DNA from: JBFMEX01 sp040752215
GTDB lineage: Bacteria; Pseudomonadota; Alphaproteobacteria; Rhizobiales; Hyphomicrobiaceae
NCBI GenBank assembly: GCA_040752215.1
Contig: JBFMEX010000068.1
Location: forward strand, 1-64,000
DNA: 64,000 nt
Direction of reading: 5' to 3'
Shown here in pieces: positions 7,837-15,026 of this stretch. A program made the translations under genes and the position numbers. Numbering within the stretch: the stretch's first letter is position 1; each line of letters opens with the position of its first letter. The notes under the pieces are model-generated. The model was not told the DNA's origin. It ran no database searches and saw only the letters and a program-made list of their open reading frames with translations.

Positions 7837-8829
7837 TCAGCTCGCGAGCTTGTCCTGCTGACGGCGCGCAGCGCCACTACCGGGCCGCGTCCTCATAGTC
7901 GATTCCGGCACCTCGCCGAGCCGGCGGCGCAACTCGCCCGACTTGTTGAGGCTCTTGACGATAGCGACGATGACGCTCGCCATCGGCATGATCGTCTCGC
8001 CCTCGGCCCAGAACAGTCCGACCTCCTGGCTCAGCACCGGATCGACGAGATCGAGCGCCTTGGTGCCGGGATGCAGGCCGGGCATGCGCGTGAAGTGCGA
8101 CGGGATGATGGTGCACAGCTCGGTGAACTGGACCTGGAACATCAGGTGCAGGATCGATTCCGACTCGACTTTCGGATCCACCGAGACGCCTGCGCGCGCG
8201 AACGCCTGGTCGATCAGGCGACGCTCGTGCATGGAGAGTCTGAGCAGTGCCAGCGGCAGGCTTGCCGCCTCCTTCCAGCTGATCTCGGTTCGGCCCTCGA
8301 ACTCGGGTGTGTCTGGTACCAAGAGGCTCATGCTCTCGGACAGAATCGGCAACATGTTGCGCCGGCCGAGATCGGCGTCGTCCATGTAGGTGATGGCGAC
8401 GTCGAGAGAGAAGTTGTCGAGGCCGAGCTTCATCGCCTCGTTGCCGATAAACTGCACGTCGATCCGCACGCCCGGATACTTCTGGCGCACGCTCTGCAGG
8501 ATGACCGGTAGCACCGGCGACATCGACGGCATCGCGCCCATCCTGAGGTGGCCCTTGAGATCGTCCTGCATAGCGTCGATCTCGTCGCGCATCGCCTCGC
8601 AGTGGGCGACGACGAGGCGCGCCCACTTGGCGATCTGCGCGCCCTCGGCGGTCAGCCCATGGAAACGCTGGCCGCGGCCTCTGAGGAAGATCGGCACGCC
8701 GAGCTCGAGCTCGAGCTGCTTGATGCCGCTCGACAGGCTCGGCTGCGTGACATGACAGCGAGTCGCCGCCCGGCCGAAGTGCTTCTCCTCCGCGACCGCG
8801 ATCAGATACTTGAATTGCCTGAGGAACAT
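7837..8829 (-). CDS. LysR-type transcriptional regulator
   Basis: The 330-residue protein starts F-L-R-Q-F-K-Y-L-I-A-V-A-E-E-K-H-F-G-R-A-A, with the LysR helix-turn-helix through V-T-Q-P-S-L-S-S-G-I-K-Q-L-E, then an inducer-binding domain (about 90-300). ATG 8829 is chosen because LysR proteins begin at this point; an upstream in-frame start at 8895 would add 22 unusual residues. It is divergent from the TauE-like, GcvT-like and PanB-like genes across a 346-base gap that holds a perfect 20-base palindrome. By the usual LysR arrangement it probably controls that operon and itself. The ligand is unknown; a sulfur or C1 metabolite would fit the neighbourhood. Confidence 0.92.
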   Translation of the reverse strand: MFLRQFKYLIAVAEEKHFGRAATRCHVTQPSLSSGIKQLELELGVPIFLRGRGQRFHGLTAEGAQIAKWARLVVAHCEAMRDEIDAMQDDLKGHLRMGAMPSMSPVLPVILQSVRQKYPGVRIDVQFIGNEAMKLGLDNFSLDVAITYMDDADLGRRNMLPILSESMSLLVPDTPEFEGRTEISWKEAASLPLALLRLSMHERRLIDQAFARAGVSVDPKVESESILHLMFQVQFTELCTIIPSHFTRMPGLHPGTKALDLVDPVLSQEVGLFWAEGETIMPMASVIVAIVKSLNKSGELRRRLGEVPESTMRTRPGSGAARRQQDKLAS

Positions 8830-9000
8830 GTGCTCGTCCGCTTGCCAATCGAAAGCGTGGGCAGAGCTTGGAGCCGTCTTGGCTCCGACCTGCATCTCGC
8901 GTCACGCTTGGTCTTGCCGCCGGTGCGGCGTTCGGCTTTGACAGCCTGCCGGTGGAGGCGAGCCGCGCGCAAGGCCCTGGCTCGAGTCCAACCGCACTAC

Positions 9001-9031
9001 TCATCTAACATGTTAGATGATGCCAATCATC
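9001..9031. promoter_or_regulatory. Palindromic operator in LysR / tauE divergent promoter region
   Basis: TCATCTAACATGTTAGATGA at 9001-9020 is a perfect 20-base palindrome. A second dyad, GATGAT-GCCA-ATCATC at 9016-9031, overlaps its right end. The sites lie 172 bases from the LysR start and 156 from the TauE start, and the local sequence is AT-rich against a GC-rich background. This is the expected place for a LysR operator; nothing else is seen in the 8830-9175 gap. Confidence 0.65.
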
Positions 9032-9175
9032 AATAGAAACTACCAGTTTGATAAATTCTCTCGATAAGACACTCTCCGTTCGCCTCAGCTCGACACGGCG
9101 CGGCACCCCGCGCGCCGACCTTCCAGACACGGAAAGAGCCTGCCGGATGACCCGCACATCCCTCGCGATGGCCTC

Positions 9176-9937
9176 ATGAGCGCCGCCTTTCTGCTCGGCA
9201 TCGGGGTGCTCGGCATCCTCTCCGGCGTGATGATCGGCTGCATCGGCATCGGCGGCGTGATCCTCGTGCCGGCGCTCGCCTACCTGATGGGCGTGCCGAT
9301 CCACGCCGCCATCGCCGCGGCGATGCTCGCCTTTCTGGTCTCGGGCGCCATCGGCACGCTCGTTTTCGCCAGTCACAAGTCGATCCGCTGGGACATGGCG
9401 GCCTGGCTGTGGACGGGCGCCATGCCGGCCGCACTCGCTGGCGCACTGCTCGCCAGCGCCGCGCCGGGCCGCGTGCTGGAGCTGCTGATCGGCCTGCTGA
9501 CGGCCGCCTCGGGTGCTCACTCGCTGTTGCCGACGAAAGAGGCCCATGCCGGCGATGACCGCACGCCCGCCAACCCGACGCTGGCTGTCATCGGTGCCGT
9601 GACCGGCTTCTCCTCCGCCATCACCGGAACCGGCGGCCCGCTCGTGCTGGTCCCGATCCTGATGTGGCTCGATATGCCGGTGCTGACCGCGATCGGCCTC
9701 TCGCAGGCGATCCAGCTGCCGATAGCCGCGCTCGCGACCGCCGGCAACGCCTACGTCGGCGTGCTCGACTTGAAGCTTGGCTTGCTGATCGCCGTCGGCC
9801 TGTCGATCGGCACCTGGGCCGGCGCCCGGATCGCCCACGCGGTTCCGCGCGCTGTGCTGCGCAGGATCGTCTCCGTCGTGCTGGTCGGCGTCGGCGGATC
9901 GATCCTGGCGAAACTGGCGCAGCAGGCAGTATCCTAG
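9176..9937 (+). CDS. TauE/SafE (TSUP) family transporter, candidate sulfite exporter
   Basis: The 253-residue protein is almost all hydrophobic with about eight membrane segments in two repeats. It carries the family hallmark G-x-G-G-x-x-x-V-P twice: G-I-G-G-V-I-L-V-P near 21-30 and G-T-G-G-P-L-V-L-V-P near 152-161. TSUP members move sulfite, sulfoacetate or other organic anions across the inner membrane. Divergent from a LysR gene and close to soxCD-like and msm genes, it could export sulfite made in the cytoplasm by methanesulfonate cleavage; that substrate is inference. Its TAG (9935-9937) lies inside the left arm of a 35-base inverted repeat, so the last codons may have been set by the arrival of that element. 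Confidence 0.87.
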   Translation: MSAAFLLGIGVLGILSGVMIGCIGIGGVILVPALAYLMGVPIHAAIAAAMLAFLVSGAIGTLVFASHKSIRWDMAAWLWTGAMPAALAGALLASAAPGRVLELLIGLLTAASGAHSLLPTKEAHAGDDRTPANPTLAVIGAVTGFSSAITGTGGPLVLVPILMWLDMPVLTAIGLSQAIQLPIAALATAGNAYVGVLDLKLGLLIAVGLSIGTWAGARIAHAVPRAVLRRIVSVVLVGVGGSILAKLAQQAVS

Positions 9938-10260
9938 CCCGCCATTCTCACAAGGATGCGACCGGCACGGAGGCGAATATGACGACAGACCAGGAGGGTC
10001 GCGAAGATCGATGTGGTTCATCGCTCGAGCGGGCCGACGCAGCCTGTCGTCACATTCGCCCCGCCCTCCGGGTCGCGTCAGCGCGGCCGCCCGGTTCGTC
10101 GCCATGCGCCGCGGGCGCGCGAGCCGGCAGAGCCGGCTTTGGCCCCTCCGGGCCGGACGGCTCAACCGTAGCCACCGCTACGCCTTTCGCCGCCCTCCTG
10201 CCGGATCGGTCTCGCGCCGTCGCGATGCCGGCCGCATCCTTGTGAGAAAGGCGGGCTAGG
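9933..10260. repeat. 328-bp element bounded by 35-bp inverted repeats (MITE-like)
   Basis: The arms are 9933-9967 and 10226-10260; 33 of 35 positions match when one is reverse-complemented, both beginning CCTAGCCCGC. Inside, a second inverted pair (9972-9988 with 10044-10060, 16 of 17) and a perfect 7-base hairpin AGCCGGC-AGA-GCCGGCT (about 10130-10146) make the element highly structured. No convincing gene is inside and no target-site duplication is obvious. The left arm contains the TauE stop codon and the right arm ends in the AGG of the next gene's ribosome site. The 257 bases between the arms hold nothing else that I recognise. Confidence 0.75.
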
Positions 10261-10269
10261 AGCGAGGCC

Positions 10270-11271
10270 ATGGCCTTCGACCCCGCACGCGTTGTCGGCG
10301 ACTACGGCGATATCGAAGGCGAGGTCGAGGCCTGCCGCACCGCAGCGGCGCTGTTCGATTTCTCGTTCGTCGCCCGCGCCCGCGTCACCGGCCCGATTGC
10401 GCTCGCCTCGCTCGCACGGCTGACGGCGCGCGAGCTCGACACGATGGCAGTCGGCGACATCCGCTATGCGGTGCGCGCCGGACCGGACGGCCACCTCCTC
10501 TCGGACCTCACGATCTGGCGATTGGCGCCCGACACCTATGAGCTGATGAGCGGCCGCAGAGAGGACATTGCCGACCTCGTCCGGCTGGCGCCGCCCGGAA
10601 CCGCCGTCGACCTCTCGGGCGAGAGTGCGATCCTCGCCCTGCAGGGCCCCGCGTCGCTCACCCGCCTCGCCAAAGCAACCGACGTCTCGGCGATCGCCCG
10701 CCTCGCCTATTACCGCTGCTGCCGGACCCTCGTGCTCGATGCCGACTGTCTCGTCGGCCGGCTCGGCTACACCGGCGAGGCCGGCTTCGAGATCATCGTC
10801 GCGGCCGGCGAGGCGCCGCGGCTGTGGGCGGCGCTTTCCCGCATCGCCAAGCCGGCCGGTTTCGCCGCCGCCGACATCCTGCGCATCGAGGCCGGCTTCG
10901 TGCTGTTCGCCAACGAGCTCAGGTTGCGCGTCGGCGCCGGCGACGTGGGATTGAGCGCCTTTGCCGGCGCCACGCCAGCGCACCTCGGCCCGCCGCTCAC
11001 GCTGGTCGCGTTCCGTGCCGACGCCGCAGAGCGGCCCGTCCTCTGGCAGCCCGCCGCCACGCTCGCGCCGCCCGGCCCCGGCCAGCTCGTCGTCACCTCG
11101 GCCTGCTGGAGCCGGCGCGCTGGCGGTGTGCTCGGCCTCGGCTTCGTGCATGCCTCGGACGCAGAAAGCGGCCGACCGCTCGCCGACCCGGACCAAGTGT
11201 TCACCAACATCGCCCTCGTTCCTCGCCCCTTCTACGACCCCGGCAAGCGCCGGCCGCGAGCCGAATGGTGA
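10270..11271 (+). CDS. GcvT-like tetrahydrofolate-binding aminomethyltransferase family protein
   Basis: The 333-residue product has the fold signature of glycine-cleavage T protein: the N-terminal A-A-L-F-D-F-S-F-V-A-R-A-R-V-T-G-P, the folate-site segment G-H-L-L-S-D-L-T-I-W-R with one conserved Asp, G-x-L-G-Y-T-G-E-A-G-F-E-I near 160-172, and L-R-I-E-A-G-F-V-L-F-A-N-E-L. It lacks the YgfZ K-G-C-x-x-G-Q motif, so it is closer to GcvT than to the iron-sulfur YgfZ proteins. No gcvH or gcvP is present, so classic glycine cleavage is unlikely. AGGAG (10258-10262) sets the start and partly lies in the inverted repeat. With the PanB-like gene downstream it suggests handling of a folate-bound C1 unit. 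Confidence 0.82.
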   Translation: MAFDPARVVGDYGDIEGEVEACRTAAALFDFSFVARARVTGPIALASLARLTARELDTMAVGDIRYAVRAGPDGHLLSDLTIWRLAPDTYELMSGRREDIADLVRLAPPGTAVDLSGESAILALQGPASLTRLAKATDVSAIARLAYYRCCRTLVLDADCLVGRLGYTGEAGFEIIVAAGEAPRLWAALSRIAKPAGFAAADILRIEAGFVLFANELRLRVGAGDVGLSAFAGATPAHLGPPLTLVAFRADAAERPVLWQPAATLAPPGPGQLVVTSACWSRRAGGVLGLGFVHASDAESGRPLADPDQVFTNIALVPRPFYDPGKRRPRAEW

Positions 11272-11405
11272 GGCGATAGGCCCCCGCAACATAGCCCTGG
11301 GCGAACAACCGATAGTTTGCGCTGATTTGACTTGATGCCCCTTCGCGCGGCGGATGGAGGTGCGCTCGGAAATTGCGCCGGCCAAGCAAGAAACGGAGGA
11401 ACGCC

Positions 11406-12323
11406 ATGGCGGAAAAGACGGACAAGCCAGCTCGCAAGAAGGTCACCATCAATTCGCTTATGGCGAAGAAGCGGAAAGGCGAGCCGATCACCCAGCTCGC
11501 CGCATACGACTACCGCACTGCCGTCGTCGCCGACCGCCTCGGCATGGACATCCTGTGCGTGTCCGACACCGGCGGCATGATCCTGTTCGGCCACAAGAGC
11601 ACCGTCTCCGTGAGCTTCCAGGAAGTCATGATGATGTCGCAGGCGATCGACCGCGGCTCGAAGTTCGGCCTCAGAATGGTCGACATGCCCTACTGGAGCT
11701 TCCACGTCTCGAAAGAGCAGGCGATCGAGAACGCCGGCCGCTTCGTCCACGAGGCCAACGCCGAGGTGATGAAGTGCGAGGGCAACCGCCACCACGCCAG
11801 GAACATCGAGGCCATCGTCCAGGCCGGCATCCCGGTTCAGGGCCACATCGGCATCACGCCGATGCGCATGCCGCAGCTCGGCGGCTTCATCGCCCAGGGC
11901 AAGACCGCCAAGCGCGCCAAGGAGCTGATCGACGACGCCAAGGCGATGTACGATGCCGGCTGCTTCTCGATCCTGTGCGAGGTGACCACCTCGGAGGTTG
12001 CCGAGTATCTGGCCGACACGATGCCGATCCCGATCATCAGCCTCGGTGCCGGCAACTGCGCCGACGGCGTGCACATCATCTCCTCGGACCTGTTCCACCT
12101 GTGGGAGGAGCACGTGCCGAAGCACAGTCGCATCTACACCGACCTGATCCCGATCATGGAGGACGTGATCACCCGCTACATGAAGGACGTGGTGACACGC
12201 GACTACCCGGGCCCCAAGGAGACGATCCACATGGATCCCGACGAGCTCGCGGCGTTCGCCAAGGAGATGAAGTGGGAGAAGAAGCTCGACGAGCTCGGAT
12301 CAGCCAAGAAGAAGTCGGCCTGA
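11406..12323 (+). CDS. PanB-like hydroxymethyltransferase (ketopantoate hydroxymethyltransferase family)
   Basis: The 305-residue product aligns with PanB, which moves the hydroxymethyl group of 5,10-methylene-tetrahydrofolate onto 2-oxoisovalerate. By comparison with E. coli PanB the metal ligands are kept as Asp54 (in V-S-D-T-G-G instead of V-G-D-S-L-G) and Asp93 (V-D-M-P-Y), Lys123 is in M-K-C-E-G, and the catalytic Glu192 is in C-E-V-T. The active site is therefore complete, but several surrounding motifs differ from housekeeping PanB, and panC is absent nearby. It may act on a different 2-oxo acid in C1 assimilation. GGAGG at 11395-11399 fixes the start. The stop is followed by a strong hairpin. 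Confidence 0.85.
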   Translation: MAEKTDKPARKKVTINSLMAKKRKGEPITQLAAYDYRTAVVADRLGMDILCVSDTGGMILFGHKSTVSVSFQEVMMMSQAIDRGSKFGLRMVDMPYWSFHVSKEQAIENAGRFVHEANAEVMKCEGNRHHARNIEAIVQAGIPVQGHIGITPMRMPQLGGFIAQGKTAKRAKELIDDAKAMYDAGCFSILCEVTTSEVAEYLADTMPIPIISLGAGNCADGVHIISSDLFHLWEEHVPKHSRIYTDLIPIMEDVITRYMKDVVTRDYPGPKETIHMDPDELAAFAKEMKWEKKLDELGSAKKKSA

Positions 12324-12357
12324 GCCTCGGTGCATTCGGACTGGATCCACGAATTGG

Positions 12358-12384
12358 TACGGCGCGCCTTGCGGGCGCGCCGTA
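12358..12384. terminator. Strong hairpin terminator between convergent genes
   Basis: TACGGCGCGCC at 12358-12368 pairs perfectly with GGCGCGCCGTA at 12374-12384 around a 5-base loop, followed by TTGCTT. It lies between the PanB-like gene and the convergent small membrane protein gene and may serve both. Confidence 0.65.
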
Positions 12385-12410
12385 TTGCTTCCGACGAGGC
12401 TTCACTCACT

Positions 12411-12593
12411 TCAGGCCAGCAGGGCAAAGCCCGCCAGCGCGACGAGGGCAACCAGCCCCCATGCCCAATTGCGACCGCTGCGTGCGCGAACGCAGTCATA
12501 TGCCAGCGAGCAATCGCTGCACTGGCTCGGGTCGGCGGCCTGACACGACTGCCTGGGGCCAAATCCACCGTTGATCTTGGTCGTCTCGCTCAT
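12411..12593 (-). CDS. Small Cys-rich protein with C-terminal membrane anchor
   Basis: The 60-residue product has a hydrophilic N-terminal half containing C-Q-A-A-D-P-S-Q-C-S-D-C-S-L-A-Y-D-C (four Cys, spacing 8, 2 and 6 between them) and a C-terminal hydrophobic segment W-A-W-G-L-V-A-L-V-A-L-A-G-F-A-L-L. The ATG at 12593 follows GAGGAAG at a suitable distance, and an earlier in-frame start lacks support. The Cys set could hold a metal or heme-related cofactor or disulfides, but I do not recognise a family. It lies downstream of soxCD on the same strand, with a likely terminator between, so probably has its own promoter. Confidence 0.55.
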   Translation of the reverse strand: MSETTKINGGFGPRQSCQAADPSQCSDCSLAYDCVRARSGRNWAWGLVALVALAGFALLA

Positions 12594-12739
12594 GTCCGCG
12601 CCCTTCCTCGTTGCTTCTCCACTGGCCTGCAAATCCCCGGCGGATGTCGAGATGAATCTTATGGAGGCGCCCCATTCGCTCCTTGACTGCGGTCAATTGC
12701 GTCGCCGCCGACATGCCCTTCGGCAATGAATAGTCGGAA

Positions 12740-12777
12740 TGAATAAATAGAGCCCGCCACTATTCAGCGTCGGGCTC
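12740..12777 (-). terminator. Candidate terminator after soxCD
   Basis: Read on the minus strand, GAGCCCG (12777-12771) and CGGGCTC (12756-12750) form a 7-base stem with a 14-base loop followed by TATTTATTC. A second dyad GAATAGT/ACTATTC (12728-12734, 12759-12765) overlaps it. The rest of the 12594-12897 gap shows nothing else. Confidence 0.45.
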
Positions 12778-12897
12778 GAGTTGGCGCGTGCGGACGGTGC
12801 CAACAAGCGCCGTCTCTTTATAATTCGATCTGCCCTATGAAGAGCGCTGCTCGCCGCGGGGGGCGGACCCGAGGGCCGCCACCCGACGGCGCATCGA

Positions 12898-13482
12898 TCA
12901 GTTCTTGATCGGCGGACAGTCCTTCATGCAGCGCGTGGCCTTGGTATCGGGCCGGTCGTCGCGAATGAAGCCGTCCTTGTTCGGCATCTGAACGGCCGCC
13001 AGCGTCTTGGCATCCATCACCGCATCCGCGGGCACGAGGCCGTTGAGGTGCAGGATGTAGGCCGAGAGCGCATAGACCTGATCGTTGGTGAGACTCTGCG
13101 GCGCCGTCATCGGCATCGCCCGCCTCGTGTAGTCGAACAGGATCGGCGCGTAGGGATACATGCTGCCCGGCGTCAGCACCCGCTTGTCGGTGGTGAACGA
13201 GCCGATGCCGCCGACCATGGAGCCGTAGTTCGAGCCGCCCTTGGCCTCCTCGCCGTGGCAGGTGACGCACTGCTCGGCGAAGATCTTCTTGCCGTCGGCG
13301 ACGCTTCCCTTGCCGGCCGGCAGACCTTTGCCGTCCGACGTCGAGATGTCGATGTTCCAGGCGGCGATGTCGTCCTCGGTAATTGCCTTGCCGTATTTGA
13401 CACCGGGTCCGCCCGCGATAGCCGACGTTGCCGCGAGGACGGCAACCGACGCGGCGCCGATAACGAGCTTAAGCGATCGCAT
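12898..13482 (-). CDS. soxD: SoxD-like c-type cytochrome, electron acceptor subunit
   Basis: The 194-residue protein has a signal peptide (1-23, ending A-I-A) and one heme site C-V-T-C-H (72-76), with candidate axial Met residues in R-A-M-P-M-T-A-P. The layout after the heme (Y-P-Y-A-P-I-L-F-D-Y-T-R-R-A-M-P and V-Y-A-L-S-A-Y-I-L-H-L-N) is that of SoxD / sulfite dehydrogenase cytochrome. Only one heme motif is present, so it is shorter than the diheme SoxD of Paracoccus. It should accept electrons from the SoxC-like molybdoenzyme in the periplasm. GGGGAGGTGG precedes ATG 13482, which overlaps the end of soxC by 14 bases. A C-x3-C near the C-terminus may form a disulfide. Confidence 0.85.
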   Translation of the reverse strand: MRSLKLVIGAASVAVLAATSAIAGGPGVKYGKAITEDDIAAWNIDISTSDGKGLPAGKGSVADGKKIFAEQCVTCHGEEAKGGSNYGSMVGGIGSFTTDKRVLTPGSMYPYAPILFDYTRRAMPMTAPQSLTNDQVYALSAYILHLNGLVPADAVMDAKTLAAVQMPNKDGFIRDDRPDTKATRCMKDCPPIKN

Positions 13483-14779
13483 TGGCCACCTCCCCCGCCG
13501 GGCTGATCGACCACGGGAAGATCGCGTTGTGGTGCTGCACGAAGCCGGTGATCGCGCGCACCTTGTCGATGTCGGCGACCGTCGGCTGCACGTAGCCGGT
13601 GCTGTCGACCGCGCGGCTGGCAATCTTCGCCGGCCCTCCGTCCCACTTCCAGCGGTAGCGGAATCGGGTTAGGCATTTTTCGAGCACGGGCGGCTCCAGG
13701 GTGGCCTCCGTCCAGTTCTTGCCGCCGTCGACGGTGATGTCGACGGTCTTGATGGTGCCGTTGCCGGACCAGGCGAAGCCCTCGATCTCAACCATGCCGG
13801 GGCCGGGCAGCTGCATGCCGCCCGACGGCCGTGTGATCACCGACTTGCACTCCATCGTGAAGCTGAACTGGCGCCACTTGCCGCCCGGCATCGGGTCGGT
13901 GTAGCGCGCCGTCTCGCTTCTCAGGTGCCACGGCTTGTCGGAGACCTTGATGCGCCTGAGCCACTTGACCGAGACGTTGCCTTCCCAGCCCGGCACGAGT
14001 GCACGCAGCGGGTAGCCGTTCTCGGGCCTCAGCCGCTCGCCGTTCATGCCGTAGACCAGCAGCACGTCGTCATTGCACTTTTCGATCGGCACCGAGCGCC
14101 CGTGCGCAGAGCCGTCCGCACCTTCGAACAGCACCCACTTGGCGCCGTCCGCGAGCCCAGCCTCCTCTAGCAGCCAGGAGACCGGAATGCCGGTCCACTG
14201 CGCGCAGGACAGCAGGCCATGCGTCTGTTGCACGGTCTTCGACTTCACCGCCTTCCAGTCGGTCAGGCCGTTGCCCGAGCATTCCAGGAAGTGGAACTTG
14301 GAAACGGCCGGATAGCGCATCAGGTCGCTCATCGAGAACTTGAGCGGCTGCTTCACCATGCCGTGGATGACCAGCGTGTGCTTATCCGGATCGATGTCGG
14401 GAATGCCCGCATGATGACGCTCGAACACGAGACCGTTGGGGGTGACGATGCCGAGCTGGTGCTGAAGCGGCGTCATGCTCCAGTCCGACCAGTTCTGCTT
14501 GTTGACGAACACGTCGGTGCGGTTGCGGGTCACGTGCGCCTCGTACTTCGAGGGCATCCCGTACACCTTGGGTTCGATGATCCGACCCATCTCCTTGTTG
14601 GTCGGGGGTATGGCGAGCTTCTCCGCCCGCGCCTCGACGAGGCCGGCGCCGGTCGCAACGGTTGCCCCGGCGACCGCCACGCTGCCACGCAAGAACCGGC
14701 GGCGGTCGGCCGAGACCGGCCCATCGGCCACGGCACGGTCCGTCGGTGGACCGTCTCGGACCACTTCCTTCCTGGACAT
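13469..14779 (-). CDS. soxC: SoxC-like sulfite/sulfane dehydrogenase, molybdopterin subunit
   Basis: The 436-residue protein carries a Tat signal (D-R-R-R-F-L-R-G near 25-32 plus hydrophobic stretch), so it is folded with cofactor before export. The sulfite-oxidase-family molybdenum ligand is Cys167 in F-L-E-C-S-G-N-G. The C-terminal dimerisation domain includes V-E-I-E-G-F-A-W-S-G and V-D-G-G-K-N-W. SoxC in a full Sox system is sulfane dehydrogenase, but no soxXYZAB genes are here, so with the downstream cytochrome it may act as a stand-alone sulfite:cytochrome c oxidoreductase (SorAB-like role). That would oxidise sulfite released from methanesulfonate. ATG 14779 follows AAGGGAG. Confidence 0.88.
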   Translation of the reverse strand: MSRKEVVRDGPPTDRAVADGPVSADRRRFLRGSVAVAGATVATGAGLVEARAEKLAIPPTNKEMGRIIEPKVYGMPSKYEAHVTRNRTDVFVNKQNWSDWSMTPLQHQLGIVTPNGLVFERHHAGIPDIDPDKHTLVIHGMVKQPLKFSMSDLMRYPAVSKFHFLECSGNGLTDWKAVKSKTVQQTHGLLSCAQWTGIPVSWLLEEAGLADGAKWVLFEGADGSAHGRSVPIEKCNDDVLLVYGMNGERLRPENGYPLRALVPGWEGNVSVKWLRRIKVSDKPWHLRSETARYTDPMPGGKWRQFSFTMECKSVITRPSGGMQLPGPGMVEIEGFAWSGNGTIKTVDITVDGGKNWTEATLEPPVLEKCLTRFRYRWKWDGGPAKIASRAVDSTGYVQPTVADIDKVRAITGFVQHHNAIFPWSISPAGEVANAIA

Positions 14780-15026
14780 CGCAGAATCTCCCTTGTTGCT
14801 TCCCTTCCCATCGTCGGCAACCGTATCGGCGTCGCGCCGTCGAAAGCGCAGGTGCCGGGTCTCTTGCGGACCTTTTGGTGGCAGCGTCGGGAGAGCGTCG
14901 ATTGCAGGAGGTCACCGGCTCTCGCAGTGCAGCATGCCACTTTCGTATTGCGACCGACTGTCACACGATAGGTCTCTGCTCTCGCAGCGAACAAGCTGAT
15001 TGCACCTATCCGTCGATAGGATCGAG

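Noticed and set aside
10011..10259. Open frames inside the inverted-repeat element
   Set aside because: They are Arg/Pro-rich, lack ribosome sites and end in the repeat arm; they look like GC-driven chance frames.
10270..11271. YgfZ iron-sulfur assembly protein
   Set aside because: The K-G-C-x-x-G-Q motif of YgfZ is missing, and the L-R-I-E-A-G ... N-E-L end is that of the GcvT branch.
11406..12323. Housekeeping panB for pantothenate synthesis
   Set aside because: Catalytic residues fit, but motif changes and the lack of panC together with the GcvT-like partner argue against it. It stays possible if no other panB exists.
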